From NCBI RefSeq assembly GCF_027912455.1, contig NZ_CP115446.1, positions 1,573,501 to 1,637,500 on the forward strand: a DNA stretch of 64,000 nucleotides, read 5' to 3'. Source of the stretch: Aurantiacibacter sp. MUD61. GTDB taxonomy: Bacteria; Pseudomonadota; Alphaproteobacteria; Sphingomonadales; Sphingomonadaceae. Positions within the stretch are counted from its first letter, which is position 1, and each line of letters starts with the position of its first letter. Made by a program: the position numbers and the translations under genes. This document shows positions 44,008 through 52,727 of this stretch, piece by piece. Below the pieces are notes generated by a model, which ran no database searches, was not told where the DNA came from, and worked only from the letters and a program-made list of their open reading frames with translations.

Positions 44008-44601
44008 GTGACGAATTTTGCCAAACCCGTTCTCGCCAGCCTTGCGGCGATCACCCTGCTGGGCGGCTGTGTAAGCATCGGCGGCGCGGAAGCGCCTGAC
44101 CAATTGCTGACCCTGACCCCTGCCACCAACGCACCCGAAGGCAGCGGAACCGAAGGCGAGGCGAGTAACGCGCTCGCGGTGCAAGTGCCGAGCGTCAACC
44201 AGCGGCTCAACGTCAATCGTATCCCGGTGATCACGAGCGACAGCTCGCTCGCCTATCTTGTCGATGCGTGGTGGGTGGAAAAGCCCGCGCGCCTGTTCCG
44301 CAATGTGCTGGCCGAAACGATCCGCGCGCGCGGCAATCGCCTGGTGGCGAGCGGCCCGGAAATGGAATTCGTCGCACGGACGCAGCTTTCCGGCCAGCTG
44401 ACGGCAATGGATTATGACGCGCAGACCGGCAGCGTGTTCATTCGCTATGACGCGGTGCTCGAAGCGCCCGGAGCGCAAGTCCGCACGCGCCGTTTTGAAG
44501 AGCGGATTTCCGGCATTCCCGCAGAAGCGACGGCGGTTGGCGCGGCGATGAACGATGCGGCGAACCAGATCGCTGCGGATGTCGCCGACTGGGTTGATTG
44601 A
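44008..44601 (+). CDS. ABC-type transport auxiliary lipoprotein
   Basis: A 197-residue lipoprotein with lipobox LLGGC at residue 17-21 region (ASLAAITLLGGCVSIGG). The domain ALAVQVPSVNQRLNVNRIPVITSDSSLAYLVDAWWVEKPARLFRNVLAETI fits the ABC_trans_aux/PqiC-like family, which connects MCE proteins to the outer membrane. GTG at 44008 has GCGGGAG upstream at good spacing. It is the last gene of the mla operon and converges on the ATP12 gene, with only seven bases between the two stop codons. Confidence 0.9.
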   Translation: MTNFAKPVLASLAAITLLGGCVSIGGAEAPDQLLTLTPATNAPEGSGTEGEASNALAVQVPSVNQRLNVNRIPVITSDSSLAYLVDAWWVEKPARLFRNVLAETIRARGNRLVASGPEMEFVARTQLSGQLTAMDYDAQTGSVFIRYDAVLEAPGAQVRTRRFEERISGIPAEATAVGAAMNDAANQIAADVADWVD

Positions 44602-44608
44602 TCAGGTT

Positions 44609-45304
44609 TTAGCCGCGAACAGCTTTCGCAAAGCGCGCGGCGCAGGCAAAGGCTTCCAGCCGTGCCTTGCGCGCGGCTTCCGCCTGCGCATCCCAGCCCC
44701 ATAGCTCGGCCTGCCAGTCCTCTTCGGCATTGGCGGCTGCGAACATCGCTTCGCTGTCTGCCTCGTCGTCGATAACCGCCAGCGGCACGACAATCGATGC
44801 GGCGAGCGAGGCGAGCGTCATCAGCGCTGCGAGGGTGAAGTCGTCTTCCTGTTCCAGCCGCTTGCGCACGCTTTGCATCGTCTTTTCCGGCTGCTGCGCG
44901 TGCATGATCCCGCTCACGCGCTGCACGGAGACATCGTGGCGCTTTTCAAATGCAGTCACCAGCGGCTCCCACATCTGTTCCTGCCGCTCATACAGCGGCT
45001 CATCAGGATTGGCGCGATAGGTCAGCGTATCGGTGTCGGCATAGCTGAGCAGCTTGGTGATCGTGCCGTCACGGTCGGGCCGCACAATGTCGATGGCGAA
45101 ATCTGCCATGTCGCGGAAAATGAAGCTTTTGGGATCGACCTCGTCGCCCTGCGCGGCCCATTCCTTGGCCAGCATCTGCGCGCAGGCTTCGGTCGGCACC
45201 ACCTGCTGCCCGCCGCGCTGCGTCTTGATCCCGCGACCATCCAGCGTCACCTGCCAGCCCGCATCGGACTGCTGAACCGAAACCTCTTTCCAGAATTTCT
45301 TCAT
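44609..45304 (-). CDS. ATP12 family F1-ATPase assembly chaperone
   Basis: A 231-residue chaperone for assembly of F1 ATP synthase (alpha subunit in mitochondria), found in alphaproteobacteria as well as mitochondria. Recognisable are KKFWKEVSVQQSDAGWQVTLDGRGIKTQRGGQQVVPTEACAQMLAKEWAAQGDEVDPKSF and the YADTDTLTYRANPDEPLYERQEQMWEPL segment. ATG at 45304 overlaps the stop of the upstream small membrane protein by four bases, so it is the last gene of the crcB-rluC-HAD unit. A 34-codon extension upstream overlaps that gene and lacks conservation. Confidence 0.9.
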   Translation of the reverse strand: MKKFWKEVSVQQSDAGWQVTLDGRGIKTQRGGQQVVPTEACAQMLAKEWAAQGDEVDPKSFIFRDMADFAIDIVRPDRDGTITKLLSYADTDTLTYRANPDEPLYERQEQMWEPLVTAFEKRHDVSVQRVSGIMHAQQPEKTMQSVRKRLEQEDDFTLAALMTLASLAASIVVPLAVIDDEADSEAMFAAANAEEDWQAELWGWDAQAEAARKARLEAFACAARFAKAVRG

Positions 45305-45528
45305 TTTATCTTGTTGGTGCTCCAGCGGCGCGAAAGGATGATCGGGAACAGGAAGACATCGAACATGCCGATCCCGATCAGCAGATAGGCAGTCCAATCG
45401 GGCCAATCCAGTGCACCATTGGCTATGGCAAGGCCGAGCGCGACCAGAATGGCGCCCGATACGCGCAGCATTTGAATTGCCATCCAGCGCTTCTTCGCCA
45501 GCGCTTCCTCACTTGCCTTGTCAGCCAT
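45301..45528 (-). CDS. Small two-helix membrane protein
   Basis: A 75-residue protein with two membrane segments (MLRVSGAILVALGLAIANGAL and WTAYLLIGIGMFDVFLFPIIL) and charged ends (N-terminal KASEEALAKKR, C-terminal RRWSTNKIK). No named family, but small proteins at this place occur in the same cluster in sphingomonads as I recall. Its ATG overlaps the HAD gene stop by eight bases, and its stop overlaps the ATP12 start by four. Confidence 0.8.
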   Translation of the reverse strand: MADKASEEALAKKRWMAIQMLRVSGAILVALGLAIANGALDWPDWTAYLLIGIGMFDVFLFPIILSRRWSTNKIK

Positions 45529-46180
45529 TGATCAGCGCCTCCAGCTCTTCCATCGTGGTCGCCACGCCGATGGCGCCCGCGTCGCGCAGCTCTTCCGGCT
45601 CGTGATAGCCCCAGTCGACCCCGATAGCGCGGCAGCCAGCGGCAGCGGCCATCTGGATATCGTAGACGGTATCGCCAATCATCACCGTATCGCCGCGGTC
45701 TGCGAGCACATCCGCCATCGCCGCTTCCAGCATGGCCGGATGCGGTTTTGACGGGTGCCTGTCTGCCGTGTGCAGAGTGGAGAACAAATCGGTGAGATCA
45801 TTCGCTGAAAGCGTGCTGGCCAGCCCGCGATCCGATTTGCCGGTGGCGACGCCCAGCGTCCAGCCGGTACCGTGAAGGCGGCGCAGCAGGTCGGGAATGC
45901 CATCGTACAGCGGCTCTCGCAGGGAACCGTCCTCGCGCGATTGGCGGAAGGCGGACTTGTAGGCCTCGACGGCCGCGAGCAGCTGATCGTCGTCCGCTTC
46001 CGGTGCCAGCTGGCGGATGGCTTGCGGCAGGCTCAGCCCGACGATCCGCCGCACGAAATGCCTGTCCGGCGTGCCAAGCCCGGCCGTCTCGAATGCGACA
46101 TCCATCGCATTGCACACGCCCGCCTGCCCATCCGAGAGCGTACCATCGCAATCGAACACGGCGAGGCGGACGGCGCTCAC
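45521..46180 (-). CDS. HAD family hydrolase, phosphoglycolate-phosphatase-like
   Basis: A 219-residue cytoplasmic phosphatase. Motif I is FDCDGTLSDG near residue 9 (nucleophile Asp), motif II VATGKSDRG near residue 113, motif III Lys in PSKPHP and motif IV GDTVYDIQMA near residue 164. The cap between motifs I and II is helical, as in phosphoglycolate phosphatases and beta-phosphoglucomutase relatives. The natural substrate cannot be told. GTG start shares one base with the rluC stop (TAGTG), so it is translated from the same message. Confidence 0.9.
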   Translation of the reverse strand: MSAVRLAVFDCDGTLSDGQAGVCNAMDVAFETAGLGTPDRHFVRRIVGLSLPQAIRQLAPEADDDQLLAAVEAYKSAFRQSREDGSLREPLYDGIPDLLRRLHGTGWTLGVATGKSDRGLASTLSANDLTDLFSTLHTADRHPSKPHPAMLEAAMADVLADRGDTVMIGDTVYDIQMAAAAGCRAIGVDWGYHEPEELRDAGAIGVATTMEELEALING

Positions 46181-47322
46181 TAGCGTTTGCCCTTTGGCTT
46201 GGGCTTTGCTCCGCGTTTCTTGCCGCCCGGCTGGCCGCGACCCTTGCGTTCGCCGCGGCGGTTCTTGCGGTATTGCTTGGCGTGCTGGCGCGCGGCCTGC
46301 TTTTTCTCTTCCTTGCTGCGCTCGGGCGGCGGCGTGGCGACGGGGCCAGCATCGCTCAGCGTTTCATCGAAGCCCAGTTGCTCCATGCTCTGCGCGAAAT
46401 GTTCGGGCAGGGGAGCGGTCACATCGAGCTGTTCGCCCTTCGGCCCGTCGATAATCAGGCGTCGAGCGTGGAGGTGCATCTTGCGGCTGACGCTGCCGGT
46501 CAGGAAAGCATCCTGCCCGCCATATTTGCCGTCTCCTACGATCGGGTGACCGATCGCTGCCATATGCACGCGCAGCTGGTGGGTGCGCCCGGTGAAAGGC
46601 TGCAATTCGACCCAGGCGGCTGCGTTGCCAGCGCGTTCGACCACGCGGTAGACCGTCCTGGCTGGCTGGCCGCCTTCCATATCGACATGCATCTTCTCGC
46701 CGCCGGTGCCCGGCTGCTTGGCGAGCGGCGCTTCGATTGTGCCTTCGTGAATATCGGGCACGCCGACCACCAGCGCCCAGTAAATCTTCTTCGCGGTCCG
46801 ACCGGAAAAGCGCTTGGAATAGAAAGCCGCGCTGCCCGATGTGCGCGCCACCAGCAGGACGCCGGAGGTATCCTTGTCCAGCCGGTGGACGAGTTTGGGG
46901 CGCTGCTCGTCCTCGCCTGCAAAGGCATCGAGCAACCCGTCGACATGCTTGGTCGTCTTGGTGCCGCCCTGTGTGGCGAGGCCCGGAGGCTTGTTGAGGA
47001 CCAGCGCCGATCGGGTGCGGGTGATCAGCATTTCCTCGGCCTCTGCAATCTCTGCTTCGGTCAGCTCGCGGCGCTGGCGCTTCGTGCGCGCGCCGTCTTC
47101 ACCGCCCGGCGGAACCCGCAGGACCTGCCCTTCGGAAAGGCGATCATCCACCTTGGCGCGGCTGCCATCCACGCGCAGCTGACCGGTGCGCGCCCAGCGG
47201 CTGACGGTTCCAAAGCCGACTTGCGGCAAATGCCGCTTGAACCAGCGGTCCAGCCGCACGCCATCATCATCGGCATCGACGGTGAACTGGCGAACCTGAT
47301 CTGCGTCTTGCTTGTTGCTCAT
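46180..47322 (-). CDS. RluA-family pseudouridine synthase (RluC-like) with basic tail
   Basis: A 380-residue enzyme modifying 23S rRNA uridines. The S4 domain (VRLDRWFKRHLPQVGFGTVSRWARTGQLRVDGSR) is followed by the catalytic domain with VHRLDKDTSGVLLVART near residue 144 (catalytic Asp) and GRTHQLRVHMAAIGHPIVGDGKYG near residue 243. The C-terminal 45 residues are very basic (KQYRKNRRGERKGRGQPGGKKRGAKPKPKGKR in short segments), possibly for rRNA binding. ATG at 47322 overlaps the crcB stop by four bases; an upstream extension lies within crcB. Confidence 0.92.
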   Translation of the reverse strand: MSNKQDADQVRQFTVDADDDGVRLDRWFKRHLPQVGFGTVSRWARTGQLRVDGSRAKVDDRLSEGQVLRVPPGGEDGARTKRQRRELTEAEIAEAEEMLITRTRSALVLNKPPGLATQGGTKTTKHVDGLLDAFAGEDEQRPKLVHRLDKDTSGVLLVARTSGSAAFYSKRFSGRTAKKIYWALVVGVPDIHEGTIEAPLAKQPGTGGEKMHVDMEGGQPARTVYRVVERAGNAAAWVELQPFTGRTHQLRVHMAAIGHPIVGDGKYGGQDAFLTGSVSRKMHLHARRLIIDGPKGEQLDVTAPLPEHFAQSMEQLGFDETLSDAGPVATPPPERSKEEKKQAARQHAKQYRKNRRGERKGRGQPGGKKRGAKPKPKGKR

Positions 47323-47732
47323 GAGAACAACCGCGTGACCATGAGGCCAAAGACAAAGCCGGTTACGCCGAGCCCGATGGACAGCATCAGGTAAATCGCC
47401 GCCATCCCGATCTGTCCGCGCTCGATCAGCAATGACAGCTCGAGGCTGAAGGCGCTGAATGTGGTGAACCCGCCGAGCAGGCCGACACCCAGCAAGAGGC
47501 GCAGGCTCTCTGCATTTTCGGGTGCGCTGCGGAACAGCCATCCGGCGAGCAGGCCCATCAGCAGGCTGCCGATCGTGTTGACTGCAAGCGTGGCAAAGGG
47601 AAAGACGCTGATGACAGGCGCGCCGAGCCATGAGGTCATAAAGCGGCCGAGCTGGTATCGCGCGAGCGAACCCAGGCCGCCGCCCAATGCCACATAGGCA
47701 GAGGCGAGAAGGGGAGAAGTCGTTTGGGACAT
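47319..47732 (-). CDS. crcB: Fluoride exporter CrcB/FluC
   Basis: A 137-residue membrane protein with four helices, forming dual-topology dimers that expel fluoride. Signatures are GGGLGSLARYQLGRF near residue 17, NTIGSLLMGLLAGW near residue 52 and GGFTTFSAFSLELSLL near residue 90. ATG at 47732. It leads a five-gene minus-strand unit with rluC, HAD, small membrane protein and ATP12. No fluoride riboswitch was recognised upstream; the gap to rpsU is 221 bases. Confidence 0.94.
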   Translation of the reverse strand: MSQTTSPLLASAYVALGGGLGSLARYQLGRFMTSWLGAPVISVFPFATLAVNTIGSLLMGLLAGWLFRSAPENAESLRLLLGVGLLGGFTTFSAFSLELSLLIERGQIGMAAIYLMLSIGLGVTGFVFGLMVTRLFS

Positions 47733-47953
47733 GGCTCACGCTCTAGCCGCTGGCCAGCCTTGGCGGAACCCAAAACTTGCCGCAAATACCGCGAGCGCCT
47801 TGCCTTTTGCCGATGATTCGCTTATCTGCCGCCCCAGAAAGCCGGTTCCGGAACGGATTCGGCGCGTTTTTCGTTGATAAATCATACGGTGCACCCCGCG
47901 CCTGATCCGCGGGCTCTCATCGGTTTTGAATTAGATAAGGTGGCAAGAGTTTT
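47733..47953. other. Divergent intergenic region between crcB and rpsU
   Basis: A 221-base gap holding the promoters of crcB (minus) and rpsU (plus). It is GC-rich with an AT-rich stretch at about 47870-47945. TTGATAAATCATA near 47872 could include a -35 element for rpsU, but no matching -10 is convincing. CCCGCG and CGCGGG around 47896-47914 can pair. No gene or RNA family is recognised here. Confidence 0.35.
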
Positions 47954-48160
47954 ATGCAGATCATCGTCCGCGATAACAATGTCGAGCAGGCCCTCCGCGC
48001 GCTCAAGAAGAAGCTGCAGCGGGAAGGTGTGTATCGCGAGATGAAGCTGCGTCGTCACTACGAAAAGCCCAGCGAAAAGCGCGCCCGCGAAAAGGCCGCT
48101 GCCGTGCGCCGCGCCCGCAAGCTGGAGCGCAAGCGTATGGAGCGTGACGGCATCAAGTAA
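47954..48160 (+). CDS. rpsU: 30S ribosomal protein S21
   Basis: A 68-residue basic ribosomal protein beginning [43 protein letters not shown], fully typical of S21. It participates in initiation by supporting Shine-Dalgarno pairing. AAGAG lies seven to nine bases upstream of the ATG. It stands alone and ends in a terminator at 48216-48250. Confidence 0.97.
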   Translation: MQIIVRDNNVEQALRALKKKLQREGVYREMKLRRHYEKPSEKRAREKAAAVRRARKLERKRMERDGIK

Positions 48161-48215
48161 GCCGCTTTCCCCGACTATGGGGCAAGATCGCTTGAAAGCT
48201 CATCGCAGCTAAGCC

Positions 48216-48250
48216 AAAGGGGCGTGGAGAGAATCCGCGCCCTTTTGTTT
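48216..48250 (+). terminator. Rho-independent terminator after rpsU
   Basis: AAAGGGGCGTGGA pairs with TCCGCGCCCTTT around GAGAA (one bulged G, one G-T pair) and is followed by TGTTT. It lies 55 bases after the rpsU stop and 30 bases before the FKBP start. Confidence 0.85.
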
Positions 48251-48280
48251 GCGCGGTGGAAATTGGCAGGATCGTATCGA

Positions 48281-48853
48281 ATGGCTGAAGTAACCCGTGT
48301 TCCTCTGCAACCCATCGCCAAGGGTTCGCTGCTGAAGCTGTGGCTGGGCGTGCTGGCCGCTGTCGTGATTGCCGCAGCGATTGCCTGGGCCGCCATGCCA
48401 AAGGGCGTGACCGTGGATACGATCACTGCGGGCGAAGGCGAAAGCCCCTCGGTCGAGGATGTGATCTTCGTGCGCTACACCGGTCGTCTGGAAGACGGCA
48501 CGGTGTTCGACCAGTCGACCGATGGCGAATGGCCGGTGCCGGGCATCCTGCCCGAGGGCGCAGCCCTGCCGCTTGGCCAGATGATCCCCGGTTTCCAGGA
48601 AGCCGTGCTGCAAATGCAGAAGGGCGGCACCTACGAAGTCTTTATCCCGTCAGAGCTTGGCTATGGCGACGAAGCGCAGGAGGGCTCGCCCATCCCGCCC
48701 GGATCGGATCTCTATTTCAACATTACACTCGTCGATTTCATGGCCGAGGAAGAGGCGCAACAGCGTTACATGACCATGATCCAGATGATGCAGCAGATGG
48801 AAGCCGAAGGCGCTGAGGGCGGTGAGGGTGGCGAGGCAAGCACTGCCGAATAA
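48281..48853 (+). CDS. FKBP-type peptidyl-prolyl isomerase, membrane-anchored
   Basis: A 190-residue protein. One N-terminal membrane helix (LLKLWLGVLAAVVIAAAIAWAAM) anchors a periplasmic FKBP domain with EDVIFVRYTGRLEDGTVFDQS, IPGFQEAVLQMQKGGTYEVFIPSELGYGDE and FNITLVDF, the usual active-site strands. The C-terminal tail is Met/Gln/Glu/Gly-rich (MTMIQMMQQMEAEGAEGGEGGE). It likely helps folding of envelope proteins. ATG at 48281; the upstream in-frame extension to 48224 overlaps the rpsU terminator and is not used. Confidence 0.92.
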   Translation: MAEVTRVPLQPIAKGSLLKLWLGVLAAVVIAAAIAWAAMPKGVTVDTITAGEGESPSVEDVIFVRYTGRLEDGTVFDQSTDGEWPVPGILPEGAALPLGQMIPGFQEAVLQMQKGGTYEVFIPSELGYGDEAQEGSPIPPGSDLYFNITLVDFMAEEEAQQRYMTMIQMMQQMEAEGAEGGEGGEASTAE

Positions 48854-48876
48854 GCCCATCGGGTAAGGGGGATAAC

Positions 48877-50652
48877 ATGACCGCCGGTTCTGAAATGGAG
48901 CGGGCGCTCCCCGTCGAAGCGAACTTCCTCGAAGACTGGCCGCAGCGACCGTGGGTATTGGCGGGGCTGGGCCTGCTTGCCGGCCTTGCGGTCAATCTGA
49001 TCCTTGAAGCCGATGGCGAGAGCGCATTGGGCGCAGCCGCCGCGGCGTTCTGCTTCTTCGCTTTTATCGCGGCGACGTTCGTCCTTCGCCCCTCGCGGCT
49101 GGCGGAGTCGGCCGTTTTCGCGATTGGGCTTGGCCTGGTCATGGGCGGCATCGCCTATTTCGCCGCCGACTGGTCGGACACGCGGGCGGGCACGGAATTT
49201 GCGTTCGCTGCGGGAGTTTTCTTTTCGCTGCTCGCCATTCCGCTGTTTCAGGCGAACTTCCATCGCAAGCGGTGGCAGACCAATTACGCCGAAACGCATT
49301 TCCACGTCTGGACCGATGCCGTCAGCGCGGGCGGCGCTTTCGCTTTTGTCCTTCTAAGCTGGCTGGTGCTGTGGCTGCTGCAAGCTTTGTTCAGCATTGT
49401 CGGTATAGAATTTATCGAAGCGCTCATCGATACGGAGGGCTTCCCCGGCGCATTCATGGGCGCAGCATTCGGCGGCGCGATGGGCGTGCTGCGCAACCAG
49501 CTTGGCGTATTGGGGACGTTGCAGCGCGTCGTCATGCTGGTGTTTGCCCTGCTGGCGGTGCCTTTCGCCTTTGCGCTTGCCATCTTCCTTTTCATCCTGC
49601 TGACATCGGGCGGAGGCGCGCTTTGGGAAGCGACCGATAGCGCAACGCCCGTGCTGCTGACCTGCGCTGTCGCGGCCTTCATTCTGACCAACGCCATCAT
49701 CCGCGATGACGACGAGGCGCGCAGCTCCAGCAAGGTGATGCAGACCGCCGCGCTGGTGCTCGCCGCGTGCATCTTCCCGCTGACGGTGTTCGCCGCGATA
49801 AGCATGGGCATCCGCATCGACCAGCATGGGCTGTCGCCCGAACGCATCTGGGCGCTCGTCGCCATCGTGATCGCCACTGCCTATGGCCTTGCATACTGGG
49901 TCGGGCTCGCTCGCGGGCGTATGGCGGGCTGGAGCGCGCATCTGCGCACCGCCAACATGCGGCTGGCCGTGGCGAGCTGTGCGGTGGCGTTCGTACTGGC
50001 GTTCCCACTATTCGATTTCGGGGCAATCTCCACCCGAGACCAGATTGCCCGGCTCGAAAGCGGCGAGGTGAGCGTCGAAGAATTCGATTACTCCGCCTTG
50101 CGCTGGGATTTCGGCGATGCGGGCCGCGATGCGCTGGCAGTGCTGGCAGAGGGCGAAAGCGAGCTTGCCCGGTTGGCGCAGGCCGCGCGGGAGCAGCAGA
50201 GCAGGCCATACGACTGGTTGGACGAGCCCCCTGACAGAGGCGTCGGCACATTCGTCGTCTATCCGTCCGGATCGGATTTACCGCCGGGGCTTGCCGATAC
50301 GATACGGTCCGATGGAGTCTGCCGTGACAGTGCAGCATGCCGCGTTTACCTTCAAGACGATGGCGCATCGGCGGTAGCCTTGGGCGATGGATGCGCGGAC
50401 CTGGACGAGCCTGCAAGCCCGGACGTCCAGTGTGGCATCGACAACGAGGTATTCCTGCGGGTCGATGGAGGATGGCGTGCCGCTCCGCGCTCGCAACCGG
50501 ATGTCTCGATGTCGACGGAGGAAGAGCGCGAGGCTCTCCAGCGTGAACGCGATGCAATCGAGCGAGGAGATGTGCGTATAGATCGATCGCAGCGCCGTTC
50601 GATTTATATCGGCGGCGAAGAGGTTGGACCCACGTTCGAACCGCCCTCGTAA
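48877..50652 (+). CDS. DUF4153 domain membrane protein
   Basis: A 591-residue protein with about 12 membrane helices over residues 28-400 and a soluble C-terminal domain of about 190 residues. The pattern LLQALFSIVGIEFIEALIDTEGFPGAFMGAAFGGAMGVLRNQLG and NAIIRDDDEARSSSKVMQTAALVLAACIFPLTVFAAIS fit DUF4153, whose function is unknown. The C-terminal part has several cysteines (GVCRDSAACRVYLQDD, GCADL, VQCGID) and acidic repeats, and would lie in the periplasm. AAGGGGG upstream of the ATG; 23 bases after the FKBP stop, so probably cotranscribed with it. Confidence 0.83.
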   Translation: MTAGSEMERALPVEANFLEDWPQRPWVLAGLGLLAGLAVNLILEADGESALGAAAAAFCFFAFIAATFVLRPSRLAESAVFAIGLGLVMGGIAYFAADWSDTRAGTEFAFAAGVFFSLLAIPLFQANFHRKRWQTNYAETHFHVWTDAVSAGGAFAFVLLSWLVLWLLQALFSIVGIEFIEALIDTEGFPGAFMGAAFGGAMGVLRNQLGVLGTLQRVVMLVFALLAVPFAFALAIFLFILLTSGGGALWEATDSATPVLLTCAVAAFILTNAIIRDDDEARSSSKVMQTAALVLAACIFPLTVFAAISMGIRIDQHGLSPERIWALVAIVIATAYGLAYWVGLARGRMAGWSAHLRTANMRLAVASCAVAFVLAFPLFDFGAISTRDQIARLESGEVSVEEFDYSALRWDFGDAGRDALAVLAEGESELARLAQAAREQQSRPYDWLDEPPDRGVGTFVVYPSGSDLPPGLADTIRSDGVCRDSAACRVYLQDDGASAVALGDGCADLDEPASPDVQCGIDNEVFLRVDGGWRAAPRSQPDVSMSTEEEREALQRERDAIERGDVRIDRSQRRSIYIGGEEVGPTFEPPS

Positions 50653-50691
50653 CTGCTTGAAGTGCGTCACCGGCACGGCTAGTGCGAGGCC

Positions 50692-50994
50692 ATGTCCGTT
50701 ACCCGAGAAGAAGTGGCGAAAATCGCCCAATTGGCGCGCATCAAGATGGGCGAGGAAGATCTCGACCACCTTGTGCCTGAATTCAACAATATCCTCACCT
50801 GGGTCGAGCAGCTGGGCGAAGTCGACACGTCCGGTGTCGAGCCCATGACTGCCGTCATCCCGCAAGCCCTGCGCCTGCGTGACGATGTGGTCGATGCCGA
50901 TCCCAAGACCGGCGGCGGGCGGCAGGATGATGTGCTGGCCAATGCTCCGGTCGCGGAACATGGCTTCTACGGCGTGCCCAAGGTGATCGAGTGA
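50692..50994 (+). CDS. gatC: Aspartyl/glutamyl-tRNA amidotransferase subunit C
   Basis: A 100-residue subunit that wraps around GatA and stabilises the GatCAB complex, which amidates Glu-tRNA(Gln) and Asp-tRNA(Asn). [24 protein letters not shown] and [16 protein letters not shown], then [29 protein letters not shown] at the end are standard. ATG at 50692; stop at 50994. The gatA start lies 105 bases later, with a REPIN-like element between them, so the usual tight gatCA spacing is broken. Confidence 0.95.
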   Translation: MSVTREEVAKIAQLARIKMGEEDLDHLVPEFNNILTWVEQLGEVDTSGVEPMTAVIPQALRLRDDVVDADPKTGGGRQDDVLANAPVAEHGFYGVPKVIE

Positions 50995-51011
50995 GCCTTA
51001 CACTTCATCCG

Positions 51012-51089
51012 CGTCATCCCAGCGAAAGCTGGGATCTCTCGCTGCCTCGCGCGACTTTCAACCAGATCCCAGCTTTCGCTGGGATGACG
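51012..51089. repeat. REPIN-like inverted repeat pair between gatC and gatA
   Basis: Two exact 26-base inverted arms at 51012-51037 and 51064-51089 enclose 26 bases. Each arm contains the hairpin TCCCAGC-GAAA-GCTGGGA, a 7-bp stem with GAAA tetraloop. The whole can fold as one long hairpin. The element ends 10 bases before the gatA ATG. This architecture, two REP sequences in opposite orientation, is what is called a REPIN. No transposase gene (RAYT) is in the window. Confidence 0.88.
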
Positions 51090-51099
51090 GATAATTCAC

Positions 51100-52581
51100 A
51101 TGACTGACATTACCAATCTCGGCGTCCGCGAAATTCGCGATGGCGTAGCTGCGGGCGATTTCTCCGCGCGCGAAGTGGCGGAAAGCTTCAATGCCGCCGT
51201 CGAAGCGGCGAGCGAGCTCAACGCTTTCATCGTCACCACACCGGAAAAGGCTCTGGAAGCCGCTGATGCGGTGGACGCTGCACGCGCCAAGGGCGAAACG
51301 CTCGGCTCCATGGCCGGCGTGCCGATCGGCATGAAGGATCTGTTCGCGACCGACGGTGTGCAGACCACTGCCGCGAGCCATATCCTCGAAGGCTTTACGC
51401 CGCGCTATGAAAGCACGGTTTCGGCCAAGCTGTGGGAAGCGGGCTGCGGCATGCTCGGCAAGCTCAACTTAGACCAGTTCGCGATGGGCTCCTCCAACGA
51501 GACGAGCTATTTCGGCAATGTCTCCTCACCCTGGCGCAAGAAGGGCAGCAATGCCGCGATGAGCCCGGGCGGTTCCTCGGGCGGCTCTTCCGCCGCCGTC
51601 GCCGCGCGTATCGCACCTGCCGCGACCGGTACCGACACCGGCGGTTCGATCCGCCAGCCCGCCGCTTTCACCGGTATTTGCGGGATCAAGCCGACCTATG
51701 GCCGTTGCTCGCGCTGGGGCGTCGTCGCCTTCGCAAGCTCTCTCGATCAGGCAGGGCCGATGGCGCGCTCGGTGGAAGATTGCGCGATCATGCTCGGCGC
51801 GATGGCAGGGTTCGATCCCAAGGATTCGACCAGCCTCGATGCGCCGGTGCCGAACTGGTTCGGTGGTCTCAATGCAGACCTGCACGGCAAGAAAGTCGGC
51901 ATTCCCAAGGAATACCGGATGGAAGGCACCGACCAGGCGATCCTCGATAGCTGGGACAAGGGTGCCGAATGGCTGCGCGATGCCGGAGCAGAGATCGTCG
52001 AAGTCTCACTGCCGCACACCAAATATGCGCTGCCCGCCTATTATATCGTCGCTCCCGCCGAGGCATCGAGCAATCTCGCCCGCTATGACGGCGTGCGCTA
52101 CGGCCTCCGCGACCTGCCCGAGGGTGCCGGCCTGCAGGACATGTACGCCGCCACCCGCGCCGAAGGCTTCGGGGACGAAGTAAAGCGCCGCGTGATGCTC
52201 GGCACCTATGTGCTCTCCGCAGGGTTCTACGATGCCTATTACACCCAGGCGATGAAAGTGCGCACGCTGGTGCAGCGCGATTTCGACGCGGCATTCGAGC
52301 AGTGCGACGTGATCCTCGCGCCGACAACGCCTACGCCGAGCTTCCCGCTCAACTCGCTCAACGACGATCCGCTGACGATGTATCTGAACGACGTGTTCGC
52401 GGTGCCTGCCTCGCTCGCGGGGCTTCCAGCGATGAGCGTTCCGGCGACGGTGACCGAAGACGGCCTGCCGCTGGGCTTGCAGATCGTGGGCCGCGCGATG
52501 GACGAGCAGGGCGTGCTGAACGCAGGCCTCGCAATCGAACAGCGCGCCGGGTTCACGGCAAAGCCGGAGAAGTGGTGGTAG
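51100..52581 (+). CDS. gatA: Aspartyl/glutamyl-tRNA amidotransferase subunit A
   Basis: A 493-residue amidase-signature subunit that releases ammonia from glutamine. The triad is present: Lys in [18 protein letters not shown] near residue 77, the serine-rich loop [16 protein letters not shown] near residue 154 and Ser in [15 protein letters not shown] near residue 176. Length is standard. ATG at 51100 lies 10 bases after the REPIN-like element, and no separate ribosome binding site is evident other than GGGATGACGG within that element. The gatA stop (TAG) shares one base with the next small gene's GTG. Confidence 0.96.
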   Translation: MTDITNLGVREIRDGVAAGDFSAREVAESFNAAVEAASELNAFIVTTPEKALEAADAVDAARAKGETLGSMAGVPIGMKDLFATDGVQTTAASHILEGFTPRYESTVSAKLWEAGCGMLGKLNLDQFAMGSSNETSYFGNVSSPWRKKGSNAAMSPGGSSGGSSAAVAARIAPAATGTDTGGSIRQPAAFTGICGIKPTYGRCSRWGVVAFASSLDQAGPMARSVEDCAIMLGAMAGFDPKDSTSLDAPVPNWFGGLNADLHGKKVGIPKEYRMEGTDQAILDSWDKGAEWLRDAGAEIVEVSLPHTKYALPAYYIVAPAEASSNLARYDGVRYGLRDLPEGAGLQDMYAATRAEGFGDEVKRRVMLGTYVLSAGFYDAYYTQAMKVRTLVQRDFDAAFEQCDVILAPTTPTPSFPLNSLNDDPLTMYLNDVFAVPASLAGLPAMSVPATVTEDGLPLGLQIVGRAMDEQGVLNAGLAIEQRAGFTAKPEKWW

Positions 52582-52727
52582 TGAACGATAGTTCGATAAC
52601 CTTCGTCGGCATTGCACTGATACTCGCCGTGCCTGCTACATTCATGGTGGCGGATTGGGTGCGGAAGAATGTTGATCACGGCGAAGCGCGGTTCGACGAA
52701 AACGGGAAGATGATCGACGATGACTAA
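52581..52727 (+). CDS. 48-residue single-helix membrane protein
   Basis: A small protein, MNDSSITFVGIALILAVPATFMVADWVRKNVDHGEARFDENGKMIDDD in content; one membrane helix at residues 8-26 and an acidic tail. The GTG start shares its first base with the gatA stop (TAGTG), and the stop overlaps the start of the gatB remnant, so it was probably coupled in an original gatA-orf-gatB order. No family is recognised. It is too short for most gene finders, but coupling on both sides and a clean helix support it. Confidence 0.65.
   Translation: MNDSSITFVGIALILAVPATFMVADWVRKNVDHGEARFDENGKMIDDD

Noticed and set aside
47733..47953. Fluoride riboswitch upstream of crcB
   Set aside because: No crcB-motif pseudoknot pattern was recognised in the leader; some hairpins exist but do not fit.
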